25,622 nucleotides of DNA from Acidobacteriota bacterium. GTDB lineage: Bacteria; Acidobacteriota; Vicinamibacteria; Vicinamibacterales; SCN-69-37. The first letter of the stretch is position 1; the number at the start of each line of letters is the position of its first letter. This document shows, one piece after another, positions 16,718 to 23,569 of this stretch. Below the pieces are notes generated by a model, which saw only the letters and a program-made list of their open reading frames with translations, had not been told where the DNA came from and searched no databases. The position numbers and the translations under genes are program-made. The stretch is from assembly GCA_021824055.1 (NCBI GenBank), contig JAKALV010000012.1, positions 1 through 25,622 of the forward strand, in the 5' to 3' direction.

Positions 16718-17060
16718 CGGCAGACGAAGTGTTCGTCATGAACGTCGCCGACGAACCGCACCTCGACGTGGCCTTGACGACGAGCATCGCGCAGCTCGCA
16801 GCCGCGGTCGGTCGGACGGACGCGATTGGCGGCACGGCCATGTTAGACGCGGTCGATACCGCCACCGAACTACTTGAATGCGCATGCCACGAGGGACCGA
16901 CGGGCGCTGTTGATCGTGACCGACGGTCAGGACAACGCGAGCGAGTGTCACGTCAATGGGCCGGATCCGCCGCAAGATCGAGTGTACCGAGGTGGCATTC
17001 TTGCGATTGGGCTGGACGTCGTTTGCAGCGACGCGCGCCAGGGTGTCGGTCGCCTGCGCC
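16714..17060 (+). pseudogene. Remnant of a von Willebrand factor A domain gene, frameshifted
   Basis: The translation from ATG 16714 reads DEVFVMNVADEPHLDVALTT, then VGRTDAIGGTAMLDAVDTATELL, which is the middle of a bacterial vWA domain with the MIDAS threonine region. At about 16875 the frame shifts by one base and continues HATRDRRALLIVTDGQDNASE. A further break follows: IRRKIECTEVAF is in a third frame and ILAIGLDV is back in the second. The N-terminal part that such proteins have (signal peptide and first MIDAS DxSxS) is missing. Several frame changes and the missing start mean the gene is dead. It begins on the stop of the PepSY-like gene (ATGA), which hints at a deletion joining the two. 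Confidence 0.72.
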
Positions 17061-17092
17061 GGGGGCACCGCTCGCCCACACCATGCGGAATC

Positions 17093-17120
17093 TATTGCGC
17101 GCCGACCAATTTCCTGCGCC
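17093..17120 (+). promoter_or_regulatory. 28-bp upstream activator element, copy B
   Basis: This copy reads TATTGCGCGCCGAC followed by CAATTTCCTGCGCC and shares 20 invariant positions with copies A and C. It starts 87 bp upstream of the promoter at 17180 and lies just past the vWA remnant. Confidence 0.75.
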
Positions 17121-17179
17121 ATCTCCGAGCCGAACTCCGAACGTGCCCCGATTTCTAGAGATCGCCGCAGGGACGTGAT

Positions 17180-17195
17180 GGGTACGCGCTTTGCA
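17180..17195 (+). promoter_or_regulatory. Sigma54 (-24/-12) promoter for the small acidic secreted protein
   Basis: The sequence GGGTACGCGCTTTGCA has GG (17181-17182) and GC (17193-17194) 10 bp apart, and differs from TGGCACG-N4-TTGCW at two positions. The expected start is near 17206, 64 bases before ATG 17270. Confidence 0.74.
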
Positions 17196-17269
17196 CTGAA
17201 CGATGCAATGCGAGCTCCGACGCGAGTCTCGGCTCGCGAGTATCCCAGAACAGAAAGGAGGTGAGCACA

Positions 17270-17563
17270 ATGAAACATGCTGCAATCGCAGGCTTGGCGT
17301 TCCTTGGCATCGTCGCCATGGGGCGTCCGGCGTCCGCGCAGTCGGTTGGTCCTGATTTCGACGCGGCGCTGTTGGCGGTCGCGTCACCGGCGTCACAGAC
17401 GGTGACGTCCGCAGTCGAAACAGCTGAAGGGGTAGAAACCCCGGACGGTGTCGAGGGTCCCGAAACACCGGGCGACACGGGTCCGAACATTGACCATCAG
17501 TTCGAAGGTCAAGAAACCGGTGAGAACGGCAACGGCATCCCCGGTTCAGGAGGGGGAGGCTAA
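17270..17563 (+). CDS. Small secreted acidic, glycine-rich protein
   Basis: This 97-aa protein has a signal peptide (MKHAAIAGLAFLGIVAMGRPASAQ) and a mature part of about 73 residues that is rich in Glu, Asp, Gly, Pro and Thr and nearly free of basic residues. It contains ETAEGVETPDGVEGPETPGD and ends GENGNGIPGSGGGG. It looks disordered, with no Cys and no domain I recognise. ATG 17270 is chosen over the in-frame GTG 17261 because the near-perfect ribosome site AGGAGGTGA (17255-17263) covers that GTG and is well spaced for the ATG. This site is the strongest in the window, so high expression is expected when the sigma54 promoter fires. It could be a surface, matrix or bait peptide; function unknown. 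Confidence 0.75.
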   Translation: MKHAAIAGLAFLGIVAMGRPASAQSVGPDFDAALLAVASPASQTVTSAVETAEGVETPDGVEGPETPGDTGPNIDHQFEGQETGENGNGIPGSGGGG

Positions 17564-17586
17564 CGCATCTCATTGCTGAGCGCACA

Positions 17587-17617
17587 GGCGGGAGGCCGTC
17601 CGGAGCGGTCTTCCGCC
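17587..17617 (+). terminator. Intergenic hairpin between the small secreted gene and the barrel-TPR gene
   Basis: Arms 17587-17598 (GGCGGGAGGCCG) and 17606-17617 (CGGTCTTCCGCC) pair over 12 bp with two G-U pairs and a 7-base loop. There is no T-run. It ends 18 bases before ATG 17635, so it probably tunes or partly stops readthrough, or protects the upstream message. Confidence 0.45.
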
Positions 17618-17634
17618 GCCAAGAGGGAGAAGAC

Positions 17635-18951
17635 ATGTTAAGAGCCATGCGAATAGTGACTGCGGCGACGTGCGTGCTGACGGCCTCTTCGAGTTTCGGG
17701 CAGACGCCGGCGAAGTCACCGGTTCAGTGGAAGGTCGATTTCACGGGCCTCTACGAATACGACACGAACCCGCTCCGCTTCTCACGCGGGAGTGGCGATT
17801 CGCATTGGCGGCTGTTCCCGAGCGTCGATGTCCAAGCACCGCTCAACGCCCGCACGACGCTGTTCGCTCGTTCGAGTGCGCGCCGCGATCAGTACGCCGT
17901 CACGAGCCTTCTGAATGGGATTGGCGTGAACGGCTCGGTCGGTCTCGCACGCCGCGTGTCGCCGCGCCTTAGCGTGTGGGGCGCCTACAATCTGTCGCGG
18001 TCGGAGCAACCCGATGTCCTTGAAGGCTCATCGCTCCGCTTCGCTTCGTACACGCAACAGGGTGGATCCGCAGGACTCGTCTGGCGAACGCGATCCGCCG
18101 ATGTTGTGCGCGCCGACGGATTCGCGATGCGGAGGCGATACCTCGGGCTCACCTCGCCGCTGTTGCCGGCATCGTCCAGCCAAACGGACCCATTGCTGGG
18201 GCTTGGCGGGTCATGGACGCACACGTTCGCTGGTGAGGCTGGGACGTGGAGCCGATTCGCGCTGAACACCACGTGGCATCGGTCGAACAATCCCGCGTAC
18301 AGTTACAGGCTTCCCTCCGTCTCGGGCGCTTGGGGCACGAACGTGAGGTCGGGGACGACCCTGCGCCTCGATGCCGTGCTGGCGTGGCTGCAGTACGACG
18401 CCCGGCGGGTCGGCCTCTCCAGCGTCCTGCGCCGCGACACGATCACGGAGCTTGGGACGACCGTCGCATGGCACCCCGGTCGCCGCGTGGAGCCATTCGT
18501 CCGTGTCAGTCAGCAGTGGGACCGTTCGACGGATCCCGTCCGGAACTTCTCGGATACCCGTGTGCTCGTCGGCGCACGCATCAACGTCTGGTCCGGTGGC
18601 CAGCCGGTCGCCCGGGACGGGAAGCGGCTGCGGTCGGATCTCACGGACGACACGCCGCTAAATGGCGTCAGCCGCCTGGGCCCGGGCGACCGGCGGTACG
18701 ATGCGCTTGCGAAGATCGACCTGTCCTACGCGCACATCAAAGCCGGACGCTGGGCACAAGCGGCCGACGCCGCGCGAGCCGCGTCGGTCCTCGACCCAGC
18801 CAGTGCGACTGCATGGGCGAACCTCGGCGTGGCCCTCTACAAACTGGGAGACGTCCCAGGTGCGCGACAGGCACTGGAGCGCAGCCTCATGCTGAATCCG
18901 AAGAACGACGCACTTCGATCGGTGTTGGCACGAATGCCCCGAAAGCAGTAG
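17635..18951 (+). CDS. Outer-membrane beta-barrel protein with C-terminal TPR repeats
   Basis: This 438-aa protein has a signal peptide (MLRAMRIVTAATCVLTASSSFGQ), then about 290 residues of barrel-type strands (WKVDFTGLYEYDTNPLRFS, RTTLFARSSARRDQYAV, RLSVWGAYNLSRSEQP, VEPFVRVSQQWDRSTD, DTRVLVGARINVWSGG), a linker, and two to three TPR motifs at 353-438 (DALAKIDLSYAHIKAGRWAQAADAARAASVLDP, then AWANLGVALYKLGDVPGARQALERSLMLNP). The TPR part follows the barrel, so it would sit on one side of the membrane as a docking site. GGGAG 7-8 bp upstream supports ATG 17635. It lies 71 bp after the small acidic protein gene, past a hairpin, and is probably read from the same sigma54 promoter. Substrate unknown. 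Confidence 0.8.
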   Translation: MLRAMRIVTAATCVLTASSSFGQTPAKSPVQWKVDFTGLYEYDTNPLRFSRGSGDSHWRLFPSVDVQAPLNARTTLFARSSARRDQYAVTSLLNGIGVNGSVGLARRVSPRLSVWGAYNLSRSEQPDVLEGSSLRFASYTQQGGSAGLVWRTRSADVVRADGFAMRRRYLGLTSPLLPASSSQTDPLLGLGGSWTHTFAGEAGTWSRFALNTTWHRSNNPAYSYRLPSVSGAWGTNVRSGTTLRLDAVLAWLQYDARRVGLSSVLRRDTITELGTTVAWHPGRRVEPFVRVSQQWDRSTDPVRNFSDTRVLVGARINVWSGGQPVARDGKRLRSDLTDDTPLNGVSRLGPGDRRYDALAKIDLSYAHIKAGRWAQAADAARAASVLDPASATAWANLGVALYKLGDVPGARQALERSLMLNPKNDALRSVLARMPRKQ

Positions 18952-19106
18952 CCTGACCGTCGAAGCCGTCTGTCGGCTGCGTTCGCGGCCATCCGCGCGA
19001 TTGTTCCTGCCGCCATCTCCAGGGTATGTCGGCATGCCGAGACCTGCTCGATGCGAAGCGCACAAGCCGCGTTCCCGTCGGGCCCCATTGCCCTCCTCCA
19101 TCAGTT

Positions 19107-19134
19107 TATTGCGCGGCGATCAATTTTCTGCGCG
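19107..19134 (+). promoter_or_regulatory. 28-bp upstream activator element, copy C
   Basis: This copy reads TATTGCGCGGCGAT followed by CAATTTTCTGCGCG. It matches copy B at most positions and starts 89 bp upstream of the promoter at 19196. Its right end overlaps a separate perfect inverted repeat (19126-19150). Confidence 0.76.
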
Positions 19135-19150
19135 GGTGATCCGCGCAGAA
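19126..19150. repeat. Perfect 10-bp inverted repeat overlapping element C
   Basis: TTCTGCGCGG (19126-19135) and CCGCGCAGAA (19141-19150) are separated by GTGAT. It may be a second half-site arrangement for the same activator (the core CTGCGCG is shared with the 28-bp element) or a hairpin closing the upstream transcript. No T-run follows. Confidence 0.6.
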
Positions 19151-19195
19151 GGGGCGAGAACAGCAGGAAGTTGGTGATTGGTGCTCGGGGCTGCT

Positions 19196-19211
19196 CGGCG
19201 CGTGCTTTGCA
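19196..19211 (+). promoter_or_regulatory. Sigma54 (-24/-12) promoter for the aminoacyl-lipid operon
   Basis: The sequence CGGCGCGTGCTTTGCA has GG (19197-19198) and GC (19209-19210) 10 bp apart, two mismatches to TGGCACG-N4-TTGCW. The expected start is near 19222, so an ATG at 19227 would be almost leaderless. Confidence 0.75.
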
Positions 19212-19226
19212 TTTCACGAGTGACAT

Positions 19227-20426
19227 ATGAATTCCATCGCTGCTTGCCACAGAAGCGCCGTCACCAGGCTGCCGCTGACCTCGTCGGGGGCGAAGGCCCA
19301 GTCGCCAGGTCCGAGCGAAGTCCCATCGACAGATGTGGGGCCGGCGCTTCTGCGCCGTATGATTGCCGCCTTCGCCACCAACTCCGTATCGGTGCAGCTC
19401 GATCTTGGTTTGCGGTACTTCGTCGGGCGACAGACGTCAGGCCTGATCGGGTATCAGGAGCAGGCTGGGGTTGCTGTCGTGATGGGTGATCCGCTGTGCA
19501 CACCGCAGGATACCGGTGCCCTTGTAGCGGGGTTCCTGGCAGAGCGTCCTGGCTCCCGTTCGAGGGCGGTCTTCGTGAGTGCGTCAGCGCAGTTCGCGGC
19601 CCGTGCGACGGAACTCGGCTGCGCGGCGGTCAAGGTCGGGGAAGAAGCCGTGTTTGATCTCGACCGCTATTCCTTCGACGGCGGATCAATGAAGCGTCTG
19701 CGCTACCACGAAGGGCGTGCACGGCGAAGCGGCGTCGAGGTTGAGAACATCGCCACGGCGGACCTGCCGTCGCATGTGCTCGCTGCGGCGGTCGATGCCG
19801 TCACGGCCGCATGGGTCAAACAGCACGCCATTGGTCCGATGGGATTTCTGCTCGCGTTGCGGCCCCTCTACGAGCCGGACAAAGAGGGCAAGCGCGTCTT
19901 CGTTGCGTGTGTCGACGGCCAGCCGATCGCCTTCTTGACGGCCGTTCCAATTCCAGCGGCGAATGGCGTCTACCTCGAAGACTACGTCCGTGGGCCGGCG
20001 GTGCCGGACGGCACCGCCGAAGTGCTCTTTCACGAGGCCTGCCTGGACGCGCGGGCGCGCGGGTACGACTACGTGTCCCTTGGCACGGCACCGCTCGCGG
20101 GACTGACCCCCGCGGATAGCCGCGACCACCGCTTCACCGGCTGGCTTCTGCGAACAGCGTTCGAGCGAGTGTCGTGGCCCTACGACTTCAAGTCGCTGCT
20201 GGCCTTCAAGGCTCGATTCCATCCCACGCGATGGGTACCGAAGTATCTCGTCTACGAACGACCGTTCACGCCTCGCGTCGCTGCGGCCCTGGCCTTGGCG
20301 TATGTGCCGATGGGTCAACGAGTCGGTGCCGGGCGTCAGACCCATAGTGATACCGCGCGACATGGTCGGCCATTCACCGCCGAAGCGAGCGAAGAGGCGT
20401 CCGGCGCCCGGGTGCTTCCTTGCTGA
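19227..20426 (+). CDS. DUF2156 aminoacyl-phosphatidylglycerol synthase catalytic domain (MprF C-terminal half)
   Basis: This 399-aa cytosolic protein matches the catalytic half of MprF, which moves an amino acid from aminoacyl-tRNA to phosphatidylglycerol. It has two GNAT-like halves: QLDLGLRYFVG, GYQEQAGVAVVMGDPLCTPQD and RAVFVSASAQFAARATELG in the first; the marker MKRLRYHEGRARRSG (155-169) at the junction; then VACVDGQPIAFLTAVPIP, YLEDYVRGPAVPDGTAEVLFHEACLDARARGYDYVSLGTAPLAG and FKARFHPTRWVPKYLVY. There is no membrane domain; a flippase-type domain is encoded separately three genes later. ATG 19227 leaves about 5 leader bases from the proposed start site; GTG 19335 or ATG 19359, nearer the domain, are alternatives. 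The amino acid used (Lys, Ala, Arg) cannot be read from sequence. Some DUF2156 proteins have other acceptors. Confidence 0.87.
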   Translation: MNSIAACHRSAVTRLPLTSSGAKAQSPGPSEVPSTDVGPALLRRMIAAFATNSVSVQLDLGLRYFVGRQTSGLIGYQEQAGVAVVMGDPLCTPQDTGALVAGFLAERPGSRSRAVFVSASAQFAARATELGCAAVKVGEEAVFDLDRYSFDGGSMKRLRYHEGRARRSGVEVENIATADLPSHVLAAAVDAVTAAWVKQHAIGPMGFLLALRPLYEPDKEGKRVFVACVDGQPIAFLTAVPIPAANGVYLEDYVRGPAVPDGTAEVLFHEACLDARARGYDYVSLGTAPLAGLTPADSRDHRFTGWLLRTAFERVSWPYDFKSLLAFKARFHPTRWVPKYLVYERPFTPRVAAALALAYVPMGQRVGAGRQTHSDTARHGRPFTAEASEEASGARVLPC

Positions 20427-21148
20427 CCGGCAAGGGATTACCGACGTTTCGCCAGGCGTTGAACGTGTTGGGCGGAGCTTGTATCGGGGCGCTGGCCGTA
20501 CCCTCATTCGCGTTTGGTGACACTCGGCACGTGGTGCTCTCAAGTCAAACCATCAGCCTGCGCGTGCAGACCGCACCGGGGGCGAGCCCCTCGGCCGCGG
20601 TTGTTGTCGCGAGCGGCATTGATGGCTGGCGCGGTCTGACGAGCGACGTCGGCGAGCGGTTGTCGGCTGACGGCCACGCCGTCATCGGCCTTGACACTAA
20701 GAACTATCTCATCGAAGTGACTCGTCGGTCCGGTGCATTGGCGCCTGCTGCAGTGGCCGAAGACTATCTTGCGGTTCTGCGCCGTGTTCACGAATGGTTC
20801 CCTGCCCTGCAGCATGTGTTCCTGCTCGGCGTGTCCGAAGGCGCCGGTCTGGTGCTCGTAGCCGGGGCGGATCCTCGCGTGGGTGGGCAGCTCGCTGGTG
20901 TTGTGGGCGTGGACACGCCCAGTACGGTCTCCCTGCGCTCCCCCTACCGGACCCAGAAGATTTTCGATAGCGGTCGCGAGCCCCGGCGACTGACGGTCAT
21001 CGGAACCGAACGTGCGCTGTTCGATAACGCCCGCGAACCGTTGTTCAACGCGGTACGCAACTGCCTCGGCTGGTCCACGCACCTCATGCAGCCGTCGGCA
21101 TCCCACGCCTCGGCGGCCGGCGTCCTGACGGCGAGGGGCACCCCATGA
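20420..21148 (+). CDS. VirJ/AcvB-like exported protein lacking acid and histidine (third copy)
   Basis: This 242-aa protein overlaps the synthase gene by 7 bp (start TTG 20420). It has a signal-like segment (FRQALNVLGGACIGALAVPSFAFG), the VirJ-type opening AVVVASGIDGWRGL (60-73), GHAVIGLDTKNYL, and the elbow LLGVSEGAGLVL with S139. The C-terminal part is altered. The STxDEYV acid motif of the other two copies is absent. The D/N-H block is replaced: where the second copy reads AIDTRNHSFSDARD, this one reads VIGTERALFDNARE. It may be a substrate-binding pseudoenzyme or use other residues. Its position next to the synthase is the same arrangement as PA0920-PA0919 in Pseudomonas. GTG at about 20465 is an alternative start but would lack the basic N-region. 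Confidence 0.78.
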   Translation: MLTGKGLPTFRQALNVLGGACIGALAVPSFAFGDTRHVVLSSQTISLRVQTAPGASPSAAVVVASGIDGWRGLTSDVGERLSADGHAVIGLDTKNYLIEVTRRSGALAPAAVAEDYLAVLRRVHEWFPALQHVFLLGVSEGAGLVLVAGADPRVGGQLAGVVGVDTPSTVSLRSPYRTQKIFDSGREPRRLTVIGTERALFDNAREPLFNAVRNCLGWSTHLMQPSASHASAAGVLTARGTP

Positions 21149-23550
21149 CGCAGCGCTGGCTGGCTCGACTGGTGCTGATGATGTGGGCCTCGGTGGGTCT
21201 CGCAGCAGCCGCTATCCAGGTTCGCGGCGTCGTGGTGGACTCGACCGGACTGGCTGTTCCCGGTGCGACGGTGGAACTGCGAGACGGTGACGCCGTGGTG
21301 GCGTCCACCACGTCGTCGGGCGATGGGACATTCGTGCTGGAGGCCCCAGGCGGTGGGAACACCGTCATGGTGTCCCTGGCTGGCTTCCAGACCGTGACCG
21401 TGGCCTCGACCGACGCGGCCCGCGTGGTGTTGCCGATCGCGGGAGTGACCGAGAGCACGACCGTGACCGCCGCTGGCCCCCCGGAGGGCGCGTCCACGGA
21501 GGCGACGATTGGCACAGGGCTCACCGCCACTTCGTTGCAGCGACTGCCGACCACTCGCCAACACGTCAATGATGCCCTGCCTCTCCTCCCGTCAGTGGTC
21601 CGGGGGCCGGACGGACTCCTCCAGATCGATGGAGCGCGGCCGCATGAAGCGCCGCTGCTCATCGATGGCTTCAACGTGACCGATCCGGCCACTGGAATCT
21701 CAGCCATCGACCTACCCCTCGAAAGTGCGAATCGCATCGACGTGATGCGCGATCCGGCCGCCGTAACGTTCGGTGGTGCACTGGGACCGATCGTCTCGAT
21801 CGAGACCCGCACCGGGAGCGAACGGTTCGATTTCGGCGCGCAGGGCTTCGTGCCACGCCTTCGCTGGGGCAACGGAGGGTTCGGCCGCGTTGAGGGCTTC
21901 TTTCCGCGATCGTACGTCGGCGGGCAGGCGCGGAATGGACGGGTGCGGTACTTCGTCTCCGGCGAATACGACTATGAGCGCATTCGCGTACCGGGTGTCA
22001 CGGTCCGCCGCGGCAGCCCCGACACCAAGGAGAGCAGCGCGACCCTCTTTGGTCGGGTCGACGTGCAGTTGACCGAACGGCATTCGATCACCGCTGAAGG
22101 CATTTTCTTTCCCGGCCGAAAGACGTACCACCGGCTCAGCCCCCTTCGGCCGACGACCGCGGCGCCGACGCTTGCTGATACGGACCTCTTTCTGGGTGTG
22201 ATCGACCGGTATGTCCTGAGTCCGACGACCCTGTTCACCGTGCGGGTCGGCGTGCTTGCGCATGACACAACGATGAGTCCGGTCTCGACCCTTTCTCCGG
22301 AGCTCACGCCGCTTGGGTGGAATGGCGCCTCGTTTTCGACGCTCGACCGACGCTCGTCGAGGCTGGCGGCCTCTGCGGCCTGGCAGCACAGTGTCGCCAC
22401 GACGGCGGGCACCCACACCGTGACCGTCGAAACCACGTTCGACGACGAGCGCCTTCAGGGAGCGGTGGCCGACCAGACGGTCAATATCCGGGACGCGATG
22501 GGAGGGCTGGTCCGCCAAATTGAGTTTGGAGGGGCCGGCGTGCTCGCGGCGTCCGCTCGCCATCTGGGCGTGGCCGTGCGAGACAACTGGCGCGTAAGCG
22601 ATGCGTGGCAATTCGAGGGCGGCATCCGTGTCGACCGGAACTCCCTCGGGGGCGGCCTGACGCCATCGGCACGGCTCGGCGCACGGTATCAGTTCGGAGA
22701 CGGCTCAACGAGCGTGAGTGGCACCGTGGGCAGATTCGTCGGGACGCTTCCTCTGACGGTACCGGCCTTCGCGGGATTCCCGACACGTCGCGACCTCACC
22801 ATCGATCCCGCGTCTGGCAGGGCGCTTGCTTCAACGGCGTTCACGCCGTCAGTGGCCGGTCTCTCGCTACCGCGGTCGTGGGTGGCCACGGCGCGAATCG
22901 AGCGACGGCTTGCGCCAGGCTGGGATGCGCTCATCGGAGCGACGGCGCGCCGATCGTCTCAGTTGGCCACACTCGATGTGCGTCCGGCCACGGGATCTCT
23001 CACTGTCGGAAGTACCGGTCAGGCCCAGTACCGGGAAGCCGAAGTCGCCCTTCGCCGCACCTGGGGTGACGGGAACGAAGCGTTCGTCAGCTACACACGA
23101 TCGTCGGCGCGTGGGCACGTCAACGACTTCTCGACGCTATTTGCATCTGGTGATACGGAAGTACTTCGTCCTGGTGGGACGGCGCGCCTCCCGGCCGATG
23201 CACCCCACCGGTGGCTTGGATGGTTCACGTTCACATTGCCCCATGGATTCACCCTCGCGCCGGCAGTCGAATGGCATTCGGGTTTCCCCTACACGCCGCT
23301 CACCACGCGTCTCGACTATGCGGCCGCACCGAACAGCCTCTCCTATCCGCCGTTCTTCTCGTTGGACCTCGGCGTCTACAAGACGGTTGACGTCGGAGAT
23401 CGTCGCATCAAGGCTGGCATTCAGGTGTTCAACGCAACGAATCATTTCAACCCGCGCGATGTCTATGCCGTACCAGGCACCGCCCGCTTCGGGTCGTTCA
23501 CCAACAGCGTCGGACCGACGCTGCGGGGAGTTCTCACATTTCTTTGGTGA
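21145..23550 (+). CDS. TonB-dependent-receptor-like outer-membrane protein with carboxypeptidase-regulatory-like domain
   Basis: This 801-aa protein has a signal peptide (MTQRWLARLVLMMWASVGLAAAA), then a beta-sandwich at about 24-100 (IQVRGVVVDSTGLAVPGATVELRDGDAVVASTTSSGDGTFVLEAPGG), a plug domain at about 110-225 (LQRLPTTRQHVNDALPLLPSVVRGPDG, IDGARPHEAPLLIDGFNVTDP, ANRIDVMRDPAAVTFGGALGPIVSIETR) and a barrel to the end. It closes GVLTFLW, with a terminal aromatic. It is shorter than the 1000-1200 aa usual for this receptor type. Its ATG overlaps the stop of the VirJ-like gene by 4 bp, so it is translationally coupled to the lipid genes. Ligand unknown; no iron-specific marker was seen. An in-frame TonB-box candidate is TESTTVTA. 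Confidence 0.9.
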   Translation: MTQRWLARLVLMMWASVGLAAAAIQVRGVVVDSTGLAVPGATVELRDGDAVVASTTSSGDGTFVLEAPGGGNTVMVSLAGFQTVTVASTDAARVVLPIAGVTESTTVTAAGPPEGASTEATIGTGLTATSLQRLPTTRQHVNDALPLLPSVVRGPDGLLQIDGARPHEAPLLIDGFNVTDPATGISAIDLPLESANRIDVMRDPAAVTFGGALGPIVSIETRTGSERFDFGAQGFVPRLRWGNGGFGRVEGFFPRSYVGGQARNGRVRYFVSGEYDYERIRVPGVTVRRGSPDTKESSATLFGRVDVQLTERHSITAEGIFFPGRKTYHRLSPLRPTTAAPTLADTDLFLGVIDRYVLSPTTLFTVRVGVLAHDTTMSPVSTLSPELTPLGWNGASFSTLDRRSSRLAASAAWQHSVATTAGTHTVTVETTFDDERLQGAVADQTVNIRDAMGGLVRQIEFGGAGVLAASARHLGVAVRDNWRVSDAWQFEGGIRVDRNSLGGGLTPSARLGARYQFGDGSTSVSGTVGRFVGTLPLTVPAFAGFPTRRDLTIDPASGRALASTAFTPSVAGLSLPRSWVATARIERRLAPGWDALIGATARRSSQLATLDVRPATGSLTVGSTGQAQYREAEVALRRTWGDGNEAFVSYTRSSARGHVNDFSTLFASGDTEVLRPGGTARLPADAPHRWLGWFTFTLPHGFTLAPAVEWHSGFPYTPLTTRLDYAAAPNSLSYPPFFSLDLGVYKTVDVGDRRIKAGIQVFNATNHFNPRDVYAVPGTARFGSFTNSVGPTLRGVLTFLW

Positions 23551-23569
23551 CGAAGTGACGAGGGCTTGG

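Noticed and set aside
17003..17016. TGGCATTCTTGCGA as a sigma54 promoter
   Set aside because: GG and GC are too close (7 bp instead of 10).
16714..17178. Intact 154-aa protein from the ATG overlapping the PepSY-like stop
   Set aside because: vWA similarity leaves this frame near 16875 and continues in another, so the tail is out-of-frame translation.
22826..23569. N-terminal extension of the flippase protein inside the receptor gene
   Set aside because: The extension is an out-of-frame Arg/Ser-rich shadow of the receptor; the family starts at the ATG at 23570, which has a ribosome site.
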